Shown: positions 32,301 to 46,152 of the stretch, piece by piece
Layout of the letters: every line of letters starts with the position of its first letter
Numbering within the stretch: position 1 is the first letter of the stretch
DNA from: Glandiceps talaboti
Lineage: Eukaryota > Hemichordata > Enteropneusta > Spengelidae
Assembly (NCBI RefSeq): GCF_964340395.1
Contig: NC_135563.1
Location: forward strand, 4,940,422 to 5,004,421
Direction: 5' to 3'
DNA: 64,000 nucleotides
The notes under the pieces: model-generated
Told to the model about the DNA's origin: nothing
Databases searched by the model: none
The model's input: only the letters and a program-made list of their open reading frames with translations
Translations under genes and position numbers: made by a program

Positions 32301-35300
32301 GCTAAGGCAGCTTCAGGCGGCGACGATATGAAAGAAGAACATGAAAAAGAATTAAAGAGACATGATTTAGCTTTGGAGAATTTCAATAAAGATCGAGAAG
32401 TATGGTTGGAACATAGACAAAAAGTATTAGATTTTATAGCGAAACAAAAAAAAATTAGATGTTCATGCGAGACAAAATCTGGTTCTGACTGATCAAAACT
32501 TAAATTTATATCTTGAATTTCATCCAGAGAGTACACAGAGTACACTCACAAGTCTTGAAAATGAACCCCAGTTCAACGATTATTATCAACCTTCTGATGA
32601 TATGAAGTTATATCAATACATTTATTTAGCTTGTGGTGGAATATTATTAGTTTATTTAACAAAAAATATATAATATAATATAATAAACTAATAAACTAAC
32701 TATATAATGGAATGTCAATTATGTAAACGAAATGGTGTAGCAACTGTAGCCAGTGATCGTACTAACATTTTCAGTACACTTTGTTTTAATTGTTGTGATT
32801 TAATGAACAAAAAAAATAAACAAAAAAAACTGGTATAACATCATACATTGTAACATATGTAGAAAATTCAATATTCCTCGTAATGATATTTGTAAAAAAA
32901 TTTGTGGTAACATCTATGGAAGGTTTCATTGTTTTAACTGTTGTAATTCATTAAACAAACCTTTAGATAAATCTTTATATGAATCTTTAAATGAATCTTT
33001 AAATGAAAACTTTGAACATGATCAAAGAAAACAAAAAAGTCGAAGCATCTATAACCCTAAAAACCACATTAAAAAAGTTTTAAAAAAATATAAACTAAAT
33101 TATTATCTTTTAAGAACTGTTACTATAATATTTTCATCAATTGATGAAGTTTATATAGATCCAACACGATATCGATCACTCAACTTCAGTGTAATTATAA
33201 AAGCAATTCTGTTATATTTAGGAGAATATCAGGAAGCTGCACTAATACCAGAGTTGAAAATGGAAGCATTTTCATAGAATCAAATTTTTAAACGATTTTG
33301 GGATAAATGGAATGCAGAATATCCAGAGATAGTGAGATTTAGTTGGTGGCGTTTACGATGGCATCAAATCTTTTTAAAACTGAAGTTAAATAAACCAAAA
33401 AAACAGGTTTTTGAATGATCATTAAATTATGATTTAACTATTATTTAAACTGTTATTTAACTTCTTTTTTTCCATTAATTTTTGTTTTACTTCATCAAAA
33501 TCCATTAGAGTATAACTATAATACGAATTCTTTGGATTTCTCATAGAATTTTTTAATCCACGTGAAACAACTATTAATGGGAGTTTATTTGTAAGAATCT
33601 CATTTATCATTCTGCTAGGAGCGTAAGTATAATAAAGTTGGTTAAGAGTTATTTGATTATTAAGACAAATCCATAATCCAGGACCGTAATAAGAATGGAC
33701 CTCATGACATTGAGTAATCAAAAATGGTTTTTCTGTTGGAACTTCTCTCCATTTGATTGTAGGAATTTCTTGGATCTTTCTTTTTTCATCTAAAATATCT
33801 AATAATAAATCCTCACCATTCTCTATAGGATTAGCTATAGCAGGATCAAGCGGAGAAAGTGAACTAAGTGAACTAAGTGAACTAAGTGAACTTGTTTCGA
33901 TTGTGTCATCTTCGAAAGTGATTGGTTTTTGACTTTGTTCGTTTGACATTTTTGAATTTATGCTATGCTTGTGTGTATATACTCTGTGTTTTTATTTGTT
34001 TAATTGAGTGTACGATGTATATAAAGGTTTATTTGCCTTAAAATTGATTAAATAAGAGGTATGTCGCTTTAAACTGGTTTAAACTGGTTCTAAAATTGAT
34101 CTAAATACAGTTTTAAGACTTATTTTGCCTTATAATAGGTGAAAAAATGGGGGGATGTCGAAAAAGTGGCCAAATGGCCTCATATACTATACTACTATTA
34201 ATTACTCGATTCTACACTCGCTGTAACTGGAAAATTTTACTAAAAACTATTAAATATAATGACATAATCATAATATCGTACACCCTGAACAATATGGAAT
34301 CACCTGTGGGTAAACATATTTGTGAAGCAGTACACATATCATAGTGCAATATATCCAAATTATATTCAATTTATTATTGGGTCCGCTTCCAAAAATCGGC
34401 TCCACCAATAATTCGCGACTTCAACTTTTTGCTTTACTACTTAATAGGTCAAAAAGACCTCTTATCGGTATATGGAAAATGTTCAATTATTGGTATTTTA
34501 ATTATCATTAGTGAATATATTGTTGGTTGTAGGATAAAGTACTTAATATGGCAACCAGAAAGGAAACAATTACAATATTCTAAGCGAGATAAAACGAACG
34601 TAGAGACAAGGATTTCAGTAGCTTGTGGAGAGGAAGTGGCGAATAGAGCTGATCTGCCTGAGTTGAATGTGGGCAGCTTTGCAAACATTGTGTGCTTACT
34701 CAGACACGTTTGAATTAGAATCAAGTGTGACTCCAAGGTTTTTAAAAAAATAGAGACAAAGATAATATCAGAATTTCCAACATGTATAGAGGGAGGGAGA
34801 GATGATTTAGCAGACAGTCTGGACGGTGATGATATTAGAAATGCCTCTGTTTAACTATCATTTAACAAGAGTTTATTAGATGTCATCCATTTCTTGCCAA
34901 GAATCTTGGTGCCAGTAATACAGTTTTGCATGGTTTCGATAGTTGGATAAATTTGATCGATATTATATTAAACTTCTTTGTATAACTGGCTGTCATCTGC
35001 GAATGCAGATGGTTGATTGAGTGTGATTTGACAAGACCAAAACAGGTTCAGTGTCCAAAAAAAATAGAACAGGGATATGAACTGAACCTAAGGGGACACC
35101 AAAAGAGAGAGTTGTAAAGAAGTTGATCATTATTAATATCATTTGTTGACTTTGTCTTATTTGCAGGATGGAGTGACATCGGGTACAACAACCCATATGT
35201 TATCTCACCAACTCTTAATAACCTGGCAAACAATGGCGTCATCTTCAATCAGTCGTACGTGTTGCCTGTATGTAGTCCGTAAGTTACTACGTATTTCCTC

Positions 35301-36695
35301 GTCTATTGAATAAAACATTTTACCAACATATATATATCAGAACATTACCAGGACAGTTCCACCAATACAGTAGAAATATAGTGCCGCTACAGTTCCGCCA
35401 ACGCATAGAAACATTCTACTCACATTTGATTTATTTCATGCAAATAATGTAATTTGTGTTTCTCTGGGATAACTTCAAATGTGCCCTGCTGTTAAAAGTG
35501 TCGGTAAGCTTGATTGATTATCACTGTAATTACAAAATGTTGTAGTTACACTAACTCATTTACTACATACACACAGCGACGTTTTCAAATTATTAAAAAA
35601 ACAACTGATGGATGGTTGAATTATACTGATTTGAGCACATTTAGTTATCTTATTTGTAGAGACACACATCACCAATAACCAAATAACTCGCATTGTTTAA
35701 AACTTCGTCGCTGACTGTAAAAATAAATGTGTACTAACTCGCAGACCCATCACTGCATCAGCTCATTTTAATTGGTAGCATAATCATTGTTTTAGAATTT
35801 TTTTAATTTGTCCAGGTGGTGAAGTATTAGTTTGTTTCTTATTCAGTTTTGTCTTCCAGTGAACTTGTCCGGAAAACTGTTTATAATTTTGTTAAGAGAG
35901 TATTAGATAGTAGCAATGTGTATGTACAGTGTGGTTATTCATGTATGTACCATGATTCTCTCCAGTGCAGGCACGGGAGAGATATTCTTTATTGATTACT
36001 GTCATTAATTGTTTTTGGGTATTAGCCTGTCTCTTTTTCCGTGGATAGTATCTGTATATTCTCATTCCTAGTGTATTCCTTTAATATGGGCCTCGAGCTT
36101 GATCTAAACAATAAATAAAAAACATCAATAATTTTAGTTGTTCCAATTTTTAACATAAATAGAACACGAACATCATTGATGACAGGATACTTTCCCTACC
36201 GTACTGGTTTACAGGTAGGTACTCTGAAATCTACCAATATAAACTTAATCTCCTTGCTCCAACATATGTACTGCTTATCTCTGCGTGTCAGGCTGATCTT
36301 ATAATTATATCGTTAAATGTGACAGTGTGCCACTTAATAATCTTTTTGGGATGCTCTTTTTATGTTGTGTTTGCAAAAGATATTGTTCTGTCACTTTGGA
36401 AATAGAGGAACACGATATCATGAAGTGTGAGCACATGTTTGTGATGAATCAATTTATAGGCGTATTTTAAATAGTCCGGAGGTCTTGGATTTCTTCAGAT
36501 GTCCCAGATTTCAGCAACACACACTGTGCTAGTGACGTGTGGCCAGCATCACAATCAGTGATGTATGTCATGCGGGCCTACGTTGTTTCATTTTTGTCAT
36601 ATTTCAATGATATATATAAGCCTAGGACCCACATGTATCGATTCGAAAATGAATACATATTTGTTCATATATGTCAAGTTTTCCAACAAAGTGTA

Positions 36696-36734
<39 letters not shown>

Positions 36735-38240
36735 TCGTTCGTTTGTTTGTTTGTTTGTTTGTTTGTTCGTGCGAGTTTTGTTTAGTTTTGTTTTGTTGTT
36801 TTTTTCTAATCATAACAAAACGTCTTTTTGGGGAGTGGGGATTGTAAATGTCACTCATTTACCCTGGTCAGTGTACTGGTAAAATGATGAATTTTAATAG
36901 TGCTATGTAAAATATGACATAATTTTCGTAAATCTAACTAAGCCCTGCCCTCTATGGTGAAATATGCAGGAATTCTTTCACTTTACAGTTACAGCTGATT
37001 TTACAAAATGAAGAATGTTCAATGTTTACATAGATATTGTTAGATTATTATTGTTATTATTATTGGTTTCCAACTTTGTCTATACTTGCTACAACATTGT
37101 CAGACATTGTTGAAGTTACACTAAAACTTATATATCTGCAGCAAACATCAGTGTGCACACATTGTAGTAATTGCCATATCTGGAACTACTCACTGTACTA
37201 GTCCAGTGTATGTTTGAATGATATGGCTGCAACAAAAGTAAGTTATTCTACTTTGAACATGTGCATTCTTTCATAGTTATAATTTGCAGGTATTTACAAT
37301 GACTCATTTAAAGACAAAATTTGTAAGCTTACATCTCTGAAAAGAAAGCAAGACTTAGTCAAATAAAAGCGAAAAACTCCTTGTATACAGTTGTCTGTGC
37401 ATAGACTACTATATAAGCATCCAACTGTGTTAGATCGTACAATCGTCAAGTAATTTTACTAACACTTCCAAAGTGAAGTAAACTTGGAAACTACCTTTGA
37501 AAGCAATACTAGAAATATATCAATATCTATGTAAACATCTTCGTTCTTTATTTTGTCAGTTCAGATGTAATCCTCCTTGCGATGACTTCCAATAGTGTTA
37601 TCATTATACTAGACTAAGTATTTTAGTAAGGACATTGACACCTCTCTTCCACTTGGAAATTAAAGTTTTCCAAGGACTTTTAACTTTATAGACAATAACT
37701 GCTGCCATATTTAATTTGTAATTGGAAAAGAAAAAGAAAGTTCCATAGAACTACATTTAATAAGCAGTTCCATTCACCGAAGATGTACTCGCTCGAGGTT
37801 CATGTTACTTACGATACGTTATGGTTATGAACTTTAATTTGAAGATAGTCATTTTCGTAGAATTTACATAAAATGTACGGTCTTCTCTGTTTTATATTTT
37901 TATTTTGAGTTTCCATATTAAGAAAAACATGCAGACAATCATAAATAGTAGTTGGGAGTTGTGATCAAAAAACAAATGAGCGGTTTTGATTGAAACTGTT
38001 GTACATGTATGTTTTCCCAGTACGGCGTTCTGCTGAGGAATGAACCGTTCGGTGTACCTTTACACTTCACTTTGATGCCACAAAAATTGAAAGAACAAGG
38101 TTATTCGACATATATGGTTGGAAAGTAAGTCTTGACTTTTGTTGTATTGTCTTTACTGGTGTATGCTACCGTTGAAAAGTGAGATTACTCACCAGTTTAT
38201 GTTAGTGAAGCCAACATCAATTGTGTTCTTAGACAATGCC

Positions 38241-38320
<80 letters not shown>

Positions 38321-41300
38321 AATCGGTCGGTCGGTCGGTAGATGGATGGATGGATTGGAAGATAAATAGACAAACGGATGTGATGCTAATTGTCATAGTT
38401 GAAATGTGATATTGTTTGTATTATGTGTGACAACAGGTGGCATCTAGGTTTCTGTAAGGAGGCATATACACCTAACAGACGAGGATTTGATCATTTCTAT
38501 GGTTACTACAACGCCGGTGAGGACTACTACACTCACCGTGTTCGTAAGTATCATAGACAAACCGATCTTCAAACTTGTACTGGTTGCAACTGTAATTTTG
38601 TCATCAAACCAGCAAAAGATATACTGACTAAAATGTTCAATTTGATACAAAAAAGACAATGCACCTGTTAATTTGTGGTAAATTTTATATTAGGTAATAA
38701 AGTGACAGGTTTAATCTTTAGTTTGACTCTGACGTCATATTAGTTTCATTTTCCTCAATACCAATATAATGATAGTTCTCAGTATATATTTAATATCGGG
38801 GCGCAAGCTAGGTTGTAAAATGTCAGTCACAGCTCTAGTGGTCATCATATTCCACGTCATGTTTTGTGAATGATTACGTTTTATAGTCGATGGAGACACC
38901 GATCTAGACTAGGCTAGACTATACTAGACTGACTAGATTATACTCGACTATAACATGTTAGACTAGTCTAAGAATAGATTAGATAAACTAACTACATTAC
39001 AATATACTATACTATGCCATACCAGAATAGAATAGAATAGAATAGAATAGAATAGAATAGAATAGAATAGAATAGAATAGAATAGAATAGAATAGAATAG
39101 AATAGAATAGAACAGAACAAAACAGAACAGAACAGAATAGAATATGATTTCCTATTTGGCAAACCTTGCCTAGTTACTTGTATTCTCTTAAATATTTGGC
39201 ATACTTTGTTTTTCTTTTCTAAAGCTCCTTCATCTTACCTGGACCTCCATGAGGACATGAAACCAGACAACTCCAAAGATGGACTTTATTCTTCTGTGAG
39301 TATTTCTCTAAACAATGCAATTTTCGTTAAAGACCTATTTTTACGTATTTTGCTGGGAAAAAAAATGAAAAAAAAAAGTGACTACAATGCGTTTTTATCC
39401 ATGAATACAATATACCCAGTGAAAATTAGTTTGAGAACAGCTAATGACTGTAAAATCAGAACATTTTCTAGTGCAATTGCAAAAATATCTAGGTTTACAG
39501 TGTTACATGATTTCATTATGATTTATCATTATTCTTATTGAATACATTACGAATTATTTATTAGTATCTCTGTGTACTGATAAATTACCATTTTTTATTG
39601 AATCAGTGTATACTTGTAAGGTTTCGTCATAAACATGTCCGCATTAATCATTTATACTATCAATTGAAAATGGACTTACTACTAGGGAAACCAAGCTATC
39701 AGCATACTAAGACACGCACTAAAACTATTGTTGCAACATATTGACACAAACGAGCTATGGACGTAGATGTAAATACACTCGCTGTACTGTGGTGTCTCTG
39801 GTAGCAGTTTTAGTCAAGTGGCGATACATTCAACCTCAGTCAGTGTTTATATTATCTTGATTACAGGGTGATTATATCCACATAACCCAGACACCACAAT
39901 CACCCACTTGTTTAATCTACGGGGTAGTGTGGTTGTGATCGATGGCTTTGCATGCGCCATCGGTCCTTGTTTGTTTAGGGGAGGGGGTATCCATCTGTAT
40001 GTATACAGGATATCTACAAAATATATACTTTAATTGTACTTATAATCGGTGTTACAGTTACCTAAAAAAATTAGGTTTTAGACAAAGTCGTTGCATATAG
40101 CAATGCAATGTTACTGAAAGTTGGCAACAGTAGCCACATTAGAGGTATATATGCAAATATTGACATAAGCAATGAATAGCCACGAAGCAAACAACAATAA
40201 AAGTTTATTAAACATATTAACAATATCTAACACTTCGTATATAACCATCTGTATGTCTGTATGCAAATATTTAGATTTCGCCAATCAAAAATCATCTATA
40301 TCACCTACCGTTTAAATCAAAACCAGAAACGGGTGGTCAAAATAAAATTAATAGCACACGTGATTGTTACCCCTTCTGTACACGGTAGGCATGTAAATAA
40401 TGATGACGCAATGTGAAATATCGGAGTATCAAGTTATAATGCTAAAAAGGAAGTAATTACAATCTCTCCCACTGGACTTAATGTGATTTTGAATGGTAAA
40501 AGTTTCACGTTCTATCCTGGACTCCTCTTCCGGCCCTCTACTGATCAAATGGCAGGTGGTTAGTGACACCTGACAGAGTAGAATTGTCATTTGATGAAGA
40601 GAGACGTCGATGAATTTTCCGTATAAGTATTTTTTTTTACGTTTATTTAAATTCCAGAATGTGTTTAGTGAGAAAGCCGCTGAGTATATTCAAAACCACG
40701 ATAGAAATAATCCATTGTTCTTGTACCTAGCATTCCAAAGTGTTCACGGACCACTTCAGGTACGTAGACCCCGGATGTAGATAATGTCTCACGATTAACC
40801 TTTGTGACAGGCTTCAATCTGAATTCCTGATGCTTCAACATTTGTATGTTTTAATTGTCTCATGTTCACTTTGAATATTATGTTATGTTATGTGCTACAT
40901 CATCAATAAATTCGTTGGAATAATAAGACATAAAAATAATTCACCCTCTGAACTGTAAACAATATGTGCACATAAATCGCAGGTTGTCCAGCCCTTCGTG
41001 GTTGCCCTGGCTACAGTCTAACGAATAGTACGTATTTTAGCAAGCGCCACCGGTATACAGATTCGATGAACTTTTGTTTGCTACATACGATTTTAAAAAG
41101 TGCAAACTATGTGGATGTTTATGTTTGCGATAACGTTATTAAAATGAATACGTAGCATACATTTTGTGAAAGAATACTATTTTCGTGAATAATACAAAAC
41201 AATCGGAAATTCCTTGTGCACTCCGCTTAAAAAGTGCCCCTAAGAATGTAATGCCACAAGTGAAATCTAAACTATTTGCAGTAATTAATGTTTCATTCGA

Positions 41301-44300
41301 TATTTTAATGTGTTTAAAAATAATGTTTGTCTTTTTTGTTTTACTTTTACCATGTCTTCATACTAGGTCCCTCGGAAATACATCAATATGTATAATGCCG
41401 TCAAAAATAAAAATCGGAAAATCAAACTAGGTAAGATCACTTAAATCTTTTATTTATCACTGTTAATACCGGAAAAAATGTTGTTTTAATAAATATACTG
41501 TAACATAATGGCTTTGTATTTTCGTCGCCACCTGTATATAAATCGAAATTTAATGATCGCTTTGATAATGACCCCAAGACACTGATGAACATGCACATGA
41601 CGTAATTGATTAAGCGAATTTTCATATTCAAATAATAACCTATTCTTAAGCACATTCTAATGAGATTGTTCATTGAAAGTTCTCAACTCGGACATATATT
41701 TTGTGTATATGAACGTAACCGGATTCTTTTCCAAATACCATACAAACAAGTATTTGCTTGGATCACATAAAGTAATTCATTTGATACCAGACGTATTTCT
41801 GTTGGTGTCACTTTGGATACAATGTCTCCGATGATACCTTGACCTTTCACATTGAACTTCATCTTGAAAGTCAAACAGGCATAAAGTGTTGCAAAACTTG
41901 ATCTTTCTAATGAGGCTTTTCTGTCTGACCTTGACTTCTATTTTCAAGGTCGAATGTCAAAAAATCTCCACAGTGCATATTTACACCCCTAAACCGATTT
42001 CAACCAAACCTGATGCAAATGTCACAAACACTGGCCATGGCCTTGGTGATAATAACCCTAGGCCTGTCTTCAAGGTGAAATAGCCAAAAATCATCATAAT
42101 GCATATGTACACCTCTGAGATGAAGGGGTTGATTTCAACCTAACCTAGTACGACTGTCGAAAACAATAGTTCACCTTTGCACATTAGTTTGATTTGTGAC
42201 CTTCATAACAATGACCGATTGAATGGTGGACACATTTGCCATAATCAGAATATGAAGTAGTAAGTAGAAATGTTGGGATATGTCTTTGACGAAAACTTAT
42301 TTGAATGACATGGCATATTATTTGTATCAATTACTAATTTAGTATCATTGCAGTGACATAATTTATGATATGCAAATGTAGATATGGACACTGCAATGAA
42401 CTAGTTTATCATTTGTAGTTGTAGGTATTGTCACTGTATTAATATTTTATGATTTGTAATTGTAGGTATGGTCACCGCAATGATATAGTTTATGGTTTGT
42501 AATCGTAGGTATAGTCACTGCAATGACATAGTTTATGGTTTGTAAGTGTAGGTATGGTCACTGCAATGACATTTTTATGGTTTGTAAACGTATGCATGGT
42601 CACTGTAATGACATAGTTTATGGTTTGTAATCGTAGGTATGGTCACTGCAATGACATAGTTTATGGTTTGTAAGTGTAGGTATGGTCACTGCAATGACAT
42701 AGTTTATGGTTTGTAATCGTAGGTATAGTCACTGCAATGACATAGTTTATGGTTTGTAAGTGTAGGTATGGTCACTGTAATGACATAGTTTATGGTTTGT
42801 AATCGTAGGTATGGTCACTGCAATGACATAGTTTATGGTTTGTAAGTGTAGGTATGGTCACTGCAATGAAATAGTTTATGGTTTGTAATCGTAGGTATAG
42901 TCACTGTAATGACATAGTTTATGGTTTGTAATCGTAGGTATGGTCACTGCAATGACATAGTTTATGGTTTGTAAGTGTAGGTATGGTCACTGCAATGACA
43001 TAGTTTATGATTTGTAAGTGTAGGTATGGTCACTGCAATGACATAGTTTATGGTTTGTAACTGTAGGTATGGTCACTGTAATGACATAGTTTATGGTTTG
43101 TAATCGTACGTATGGTCACTGCAATGACATAGTTTATGATTTGTAATCGTACGTATGGTCACTGCAATGACATAGTTTATGGTTTGTAATTGTACGTATG
43201 GTCACTGCAATGACATAGTTTATGGTTTGTAATTATAGGTATGGTCACTGTAATGACATAGTTTATGATTTGTAATCGTACGTATGGTCACTGCAATGAC
43301 ATAGTTTATGGTTTGTAATCGTAGGTATGGTCACTGTAATGACATAGTTTATGATTTGTAATCGTACGTATGGTCACTGCAATGACATAGTTTATGGTTT
43401 GTAATTGTAGGTATGGTCACTGCAATGACATTGTTTATGGTTTGTAAGTGTAGGTATGGTCACTGCAATGACATAGTTTATGGTTTGTAATCGTAGGTAT
43501 GGTCACTGCAATGACATAGTTTATGGTTTGTAACTGTAGGTATGGTCACTGCAATGAGATAGTTTATGGTTTGTAAGTGTAGGTATGGTCACTGCAATGA
43601 GATAGTTTATGGTTTGTAATCGTAGGTATGGTCACTGCAATGACATAGTTTATGGTTTGTAACTGTAGGTATGGTCACTGCAATGACATAGTTTATGGTT
43701 TGTAATTGTAGGTATGGTCACTGCAATGGCATAGTTTATGGTTTGTAAGTGTAGGTATGGTCACTGCAGTGGAATAGTTTATGGTTTGTAAGTGTAGGTA
43801 TGGTTACTGTAATGACATAGTTTATGATTTGTAACTGTAGGTATGGTCACTGCAATGACATAGTTTATGATTTGTAATCGTAGGTATGGTCACTGTAATG
43901 ACATAGTTTATGATTTGTAATTGTAGGTATGGTCACTGCAATGGCATAGTTTATGGTTTGTAAGTGTAGGTACCCTTACCGAAATGAGACAGCTGTTTTT
44001 GAGCTGCAGCAGCTCTCAAAAAGACTTCTGACAGTTAGCTGCCGGAAGGCTGATTTTTGTGCATACATAATTAGATTTGAGCTGCAGAGAACAGCTCTCA
44101 ACAGCTCAGGTAAATACCTGACAGACATTCAACTGCTTTATAACAGACTTATGTAAGACTATCGTCAGACATCTGAAAGACCACTAACAGACCTGACAGA
44201 CTAACAACAGCCTTCTGACAGCATTGTGACAAACTGCTGAAAGACTATAAGCAGACTTCTGACAGGTATCATTGGCACACTGCAAAAGGGGAATTCCTTA

Positions 44301-46110
44301 CTAAAAATCCACTAGTTTAAAAAGTGTTCTATACTAATTCAAAACAAGTCTGATCAGTTTTGAGTGTTTCATTCATGTTTTAAACTTGTCAGAAGTCCTT
44401 AGTCAACTCATTTGAAACTAGTTTTAAACATGTTTTAAACCATATTAATTTTGACACTTAAAACATGCTTATACACGTTGGGGAAATATATTTGACATAC
44501 AAATGTATATCAGGACTGACCATATTTGATTTGAATGCTTGTTCCCACTGAAACATATTTAAAAAATGTCAGTTTCACAAACTCACAAAGTTTGTTCACT
44601 TACATGTTTTAGGGGATACACATATATGTATGTATGTACATACTACACACACGGGCACATACTTTTGCAACCAGTAAATCATGCAGAAGAAGAATTAAAT
44701 GAAAACAAGAAGCAACTTTATTGCTTTTTTCCAAAATAACTAAAAGGCTTGAGACATGTCTGTAGTGAAATGACAGTACCGACATACCTGAGTTTAACAA
44801 TAGTACCTGTATTCATCCATTGATTAGAAGACAAAAAATATATGTCCCTTAATGATGGGGTTCTTCAAATCAAATCTAAAGAATTACCTACATCATACAT
44901 GTGAAAGAGCTCTAGCAATTTGAGTTTGGCTTTCAACAGTTGCTGGAGTTTCAGAGTCTGACATTATTTCACTTTCAGTCATTATATAAGCTAAAGCCAT
45001 TGTGTTCATCATTAGCATCATCACTTCGGCAGTTTACATCATCACTTTGGCAGTTTACATCATCAGTTTGGCAGAATCAGGATCAGAATCAGATCAATCA
45101 ATATCCATTGGTTCCTGAAAGTCACTGCAAAGACAGAACCAAGAGCAGTCAATTAACAAAAGAAATGTTTGTTATGAATGTGAAGGGAGAGGTACACAGT
45201 TCATTTTATCTTTTGTTTCTAATAAACAGTTACATGCTACAAACAAAGAATCTATTGTTTGTCCCTATAGAAATGCCAACTGTCTTGTGTCTTTTTACTA
45301 TTTGCTCCTCTTGGGCAATTATATTGCTCTGTTTTGTTTTTATACACTAACAGATTAAAAAAGTTACTAGTACCTTTGAAAGTAGGCCTGTTCCTTCATC
45401 CTTTTTAAAGTTGCCATACAACTTTGCTAGGCGTTTGGCTTGCTTCTCTTCAGCAATTTCTCTATCTTTGTCAGTCTTTGCTTTATTGCTTTGCTGTGCT
45501 GCATGTGTTCCATTTTTTGTCCTGCTGGAGTTTGCTTTCTTTGTCCACCTTCTGTTTTTTGTACTTTTATGTTGACACTGCTTTTTCTAAAGTCATCTTG
45601 AGTTTCTACTCTAAGATGCAACAAATAAAAACATGCATGTAAGTAACACTAATTTTGGCAAAACAAAAATTATCAACTGGTAAATAGAATCTACAAAATG
45701 TATATTCTTGTAGTGTGTTAACAGTGGTACACCCTAGGTGAATACATTTTATCAGACTTCCCAAAAGTACATCAGAGGCTGAGCAGCCATAATTAAGGAA
45801 CAGATTTATAAAAACTTTATAAAAAATAATGAACTCGCAGTCTTCCCACATTGTCTCACTTAACACTTAACATTTCTACTTAGAATAAGACAAGGATAAT
45901 TAATATTGCTTGTCTGATGGCCACAATGCCTCAACAAGAGTTCCATATTCTTACTCTCTCCTTACAACTAAATAGGTGTTGTGTTCTATAATTTGCACTA
46001 TAACGTAATGAATACACAAATACATCAATATGAAGCATTTTAAACATGACAATCTTTGATTAAAATGAAAGTCCATACCCTTATTAAATAAATACATACA
46101 TACATGTACG

Positions 46111-46152
<42 letters not shown>

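Larger units (their letters stand above)
17449..34196. mobile_element. Polinton/Maverick (adintovirus-like) element in arylsulfatase intron 1
   Basis: 16,748 bp starting AGTAGTATAG and ending with its complement, with 170/171-bp terminal inverted repeats and a perfect 6-bp target duplication. It carries a protein-primed family B DNA polymerase, chromodomain integrase, packaging ATPase, double-jelly-roll-like capsid candidate, penton-like candidate, zinc-finger protein and several membrane-segment proteins, the gene content of a Polinton or adintovirus. No adenovirus-type cysteine protease was recognised. The two repeats differ by one substitution and one indel, so insertion is fairly recent. 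Even so, polymerase and integrase are broken. Gene polarity: minus from 18950 to 23912, plus from 23993 to 33418, minus for the last gene. Confidence 0.95.

Noticed and set aside
39206-39541. Longer gene from the frame covering arylsulfatase exon 6
   Set aside because: Only 39225-39295 matches the family and has splice sites. The rest is intron read-through.
43953-44156. Frame joining a repeat unit to the unique segment
   Set aside because: It spans the array boundary, has no motif and starts inside a minisatellite unit.
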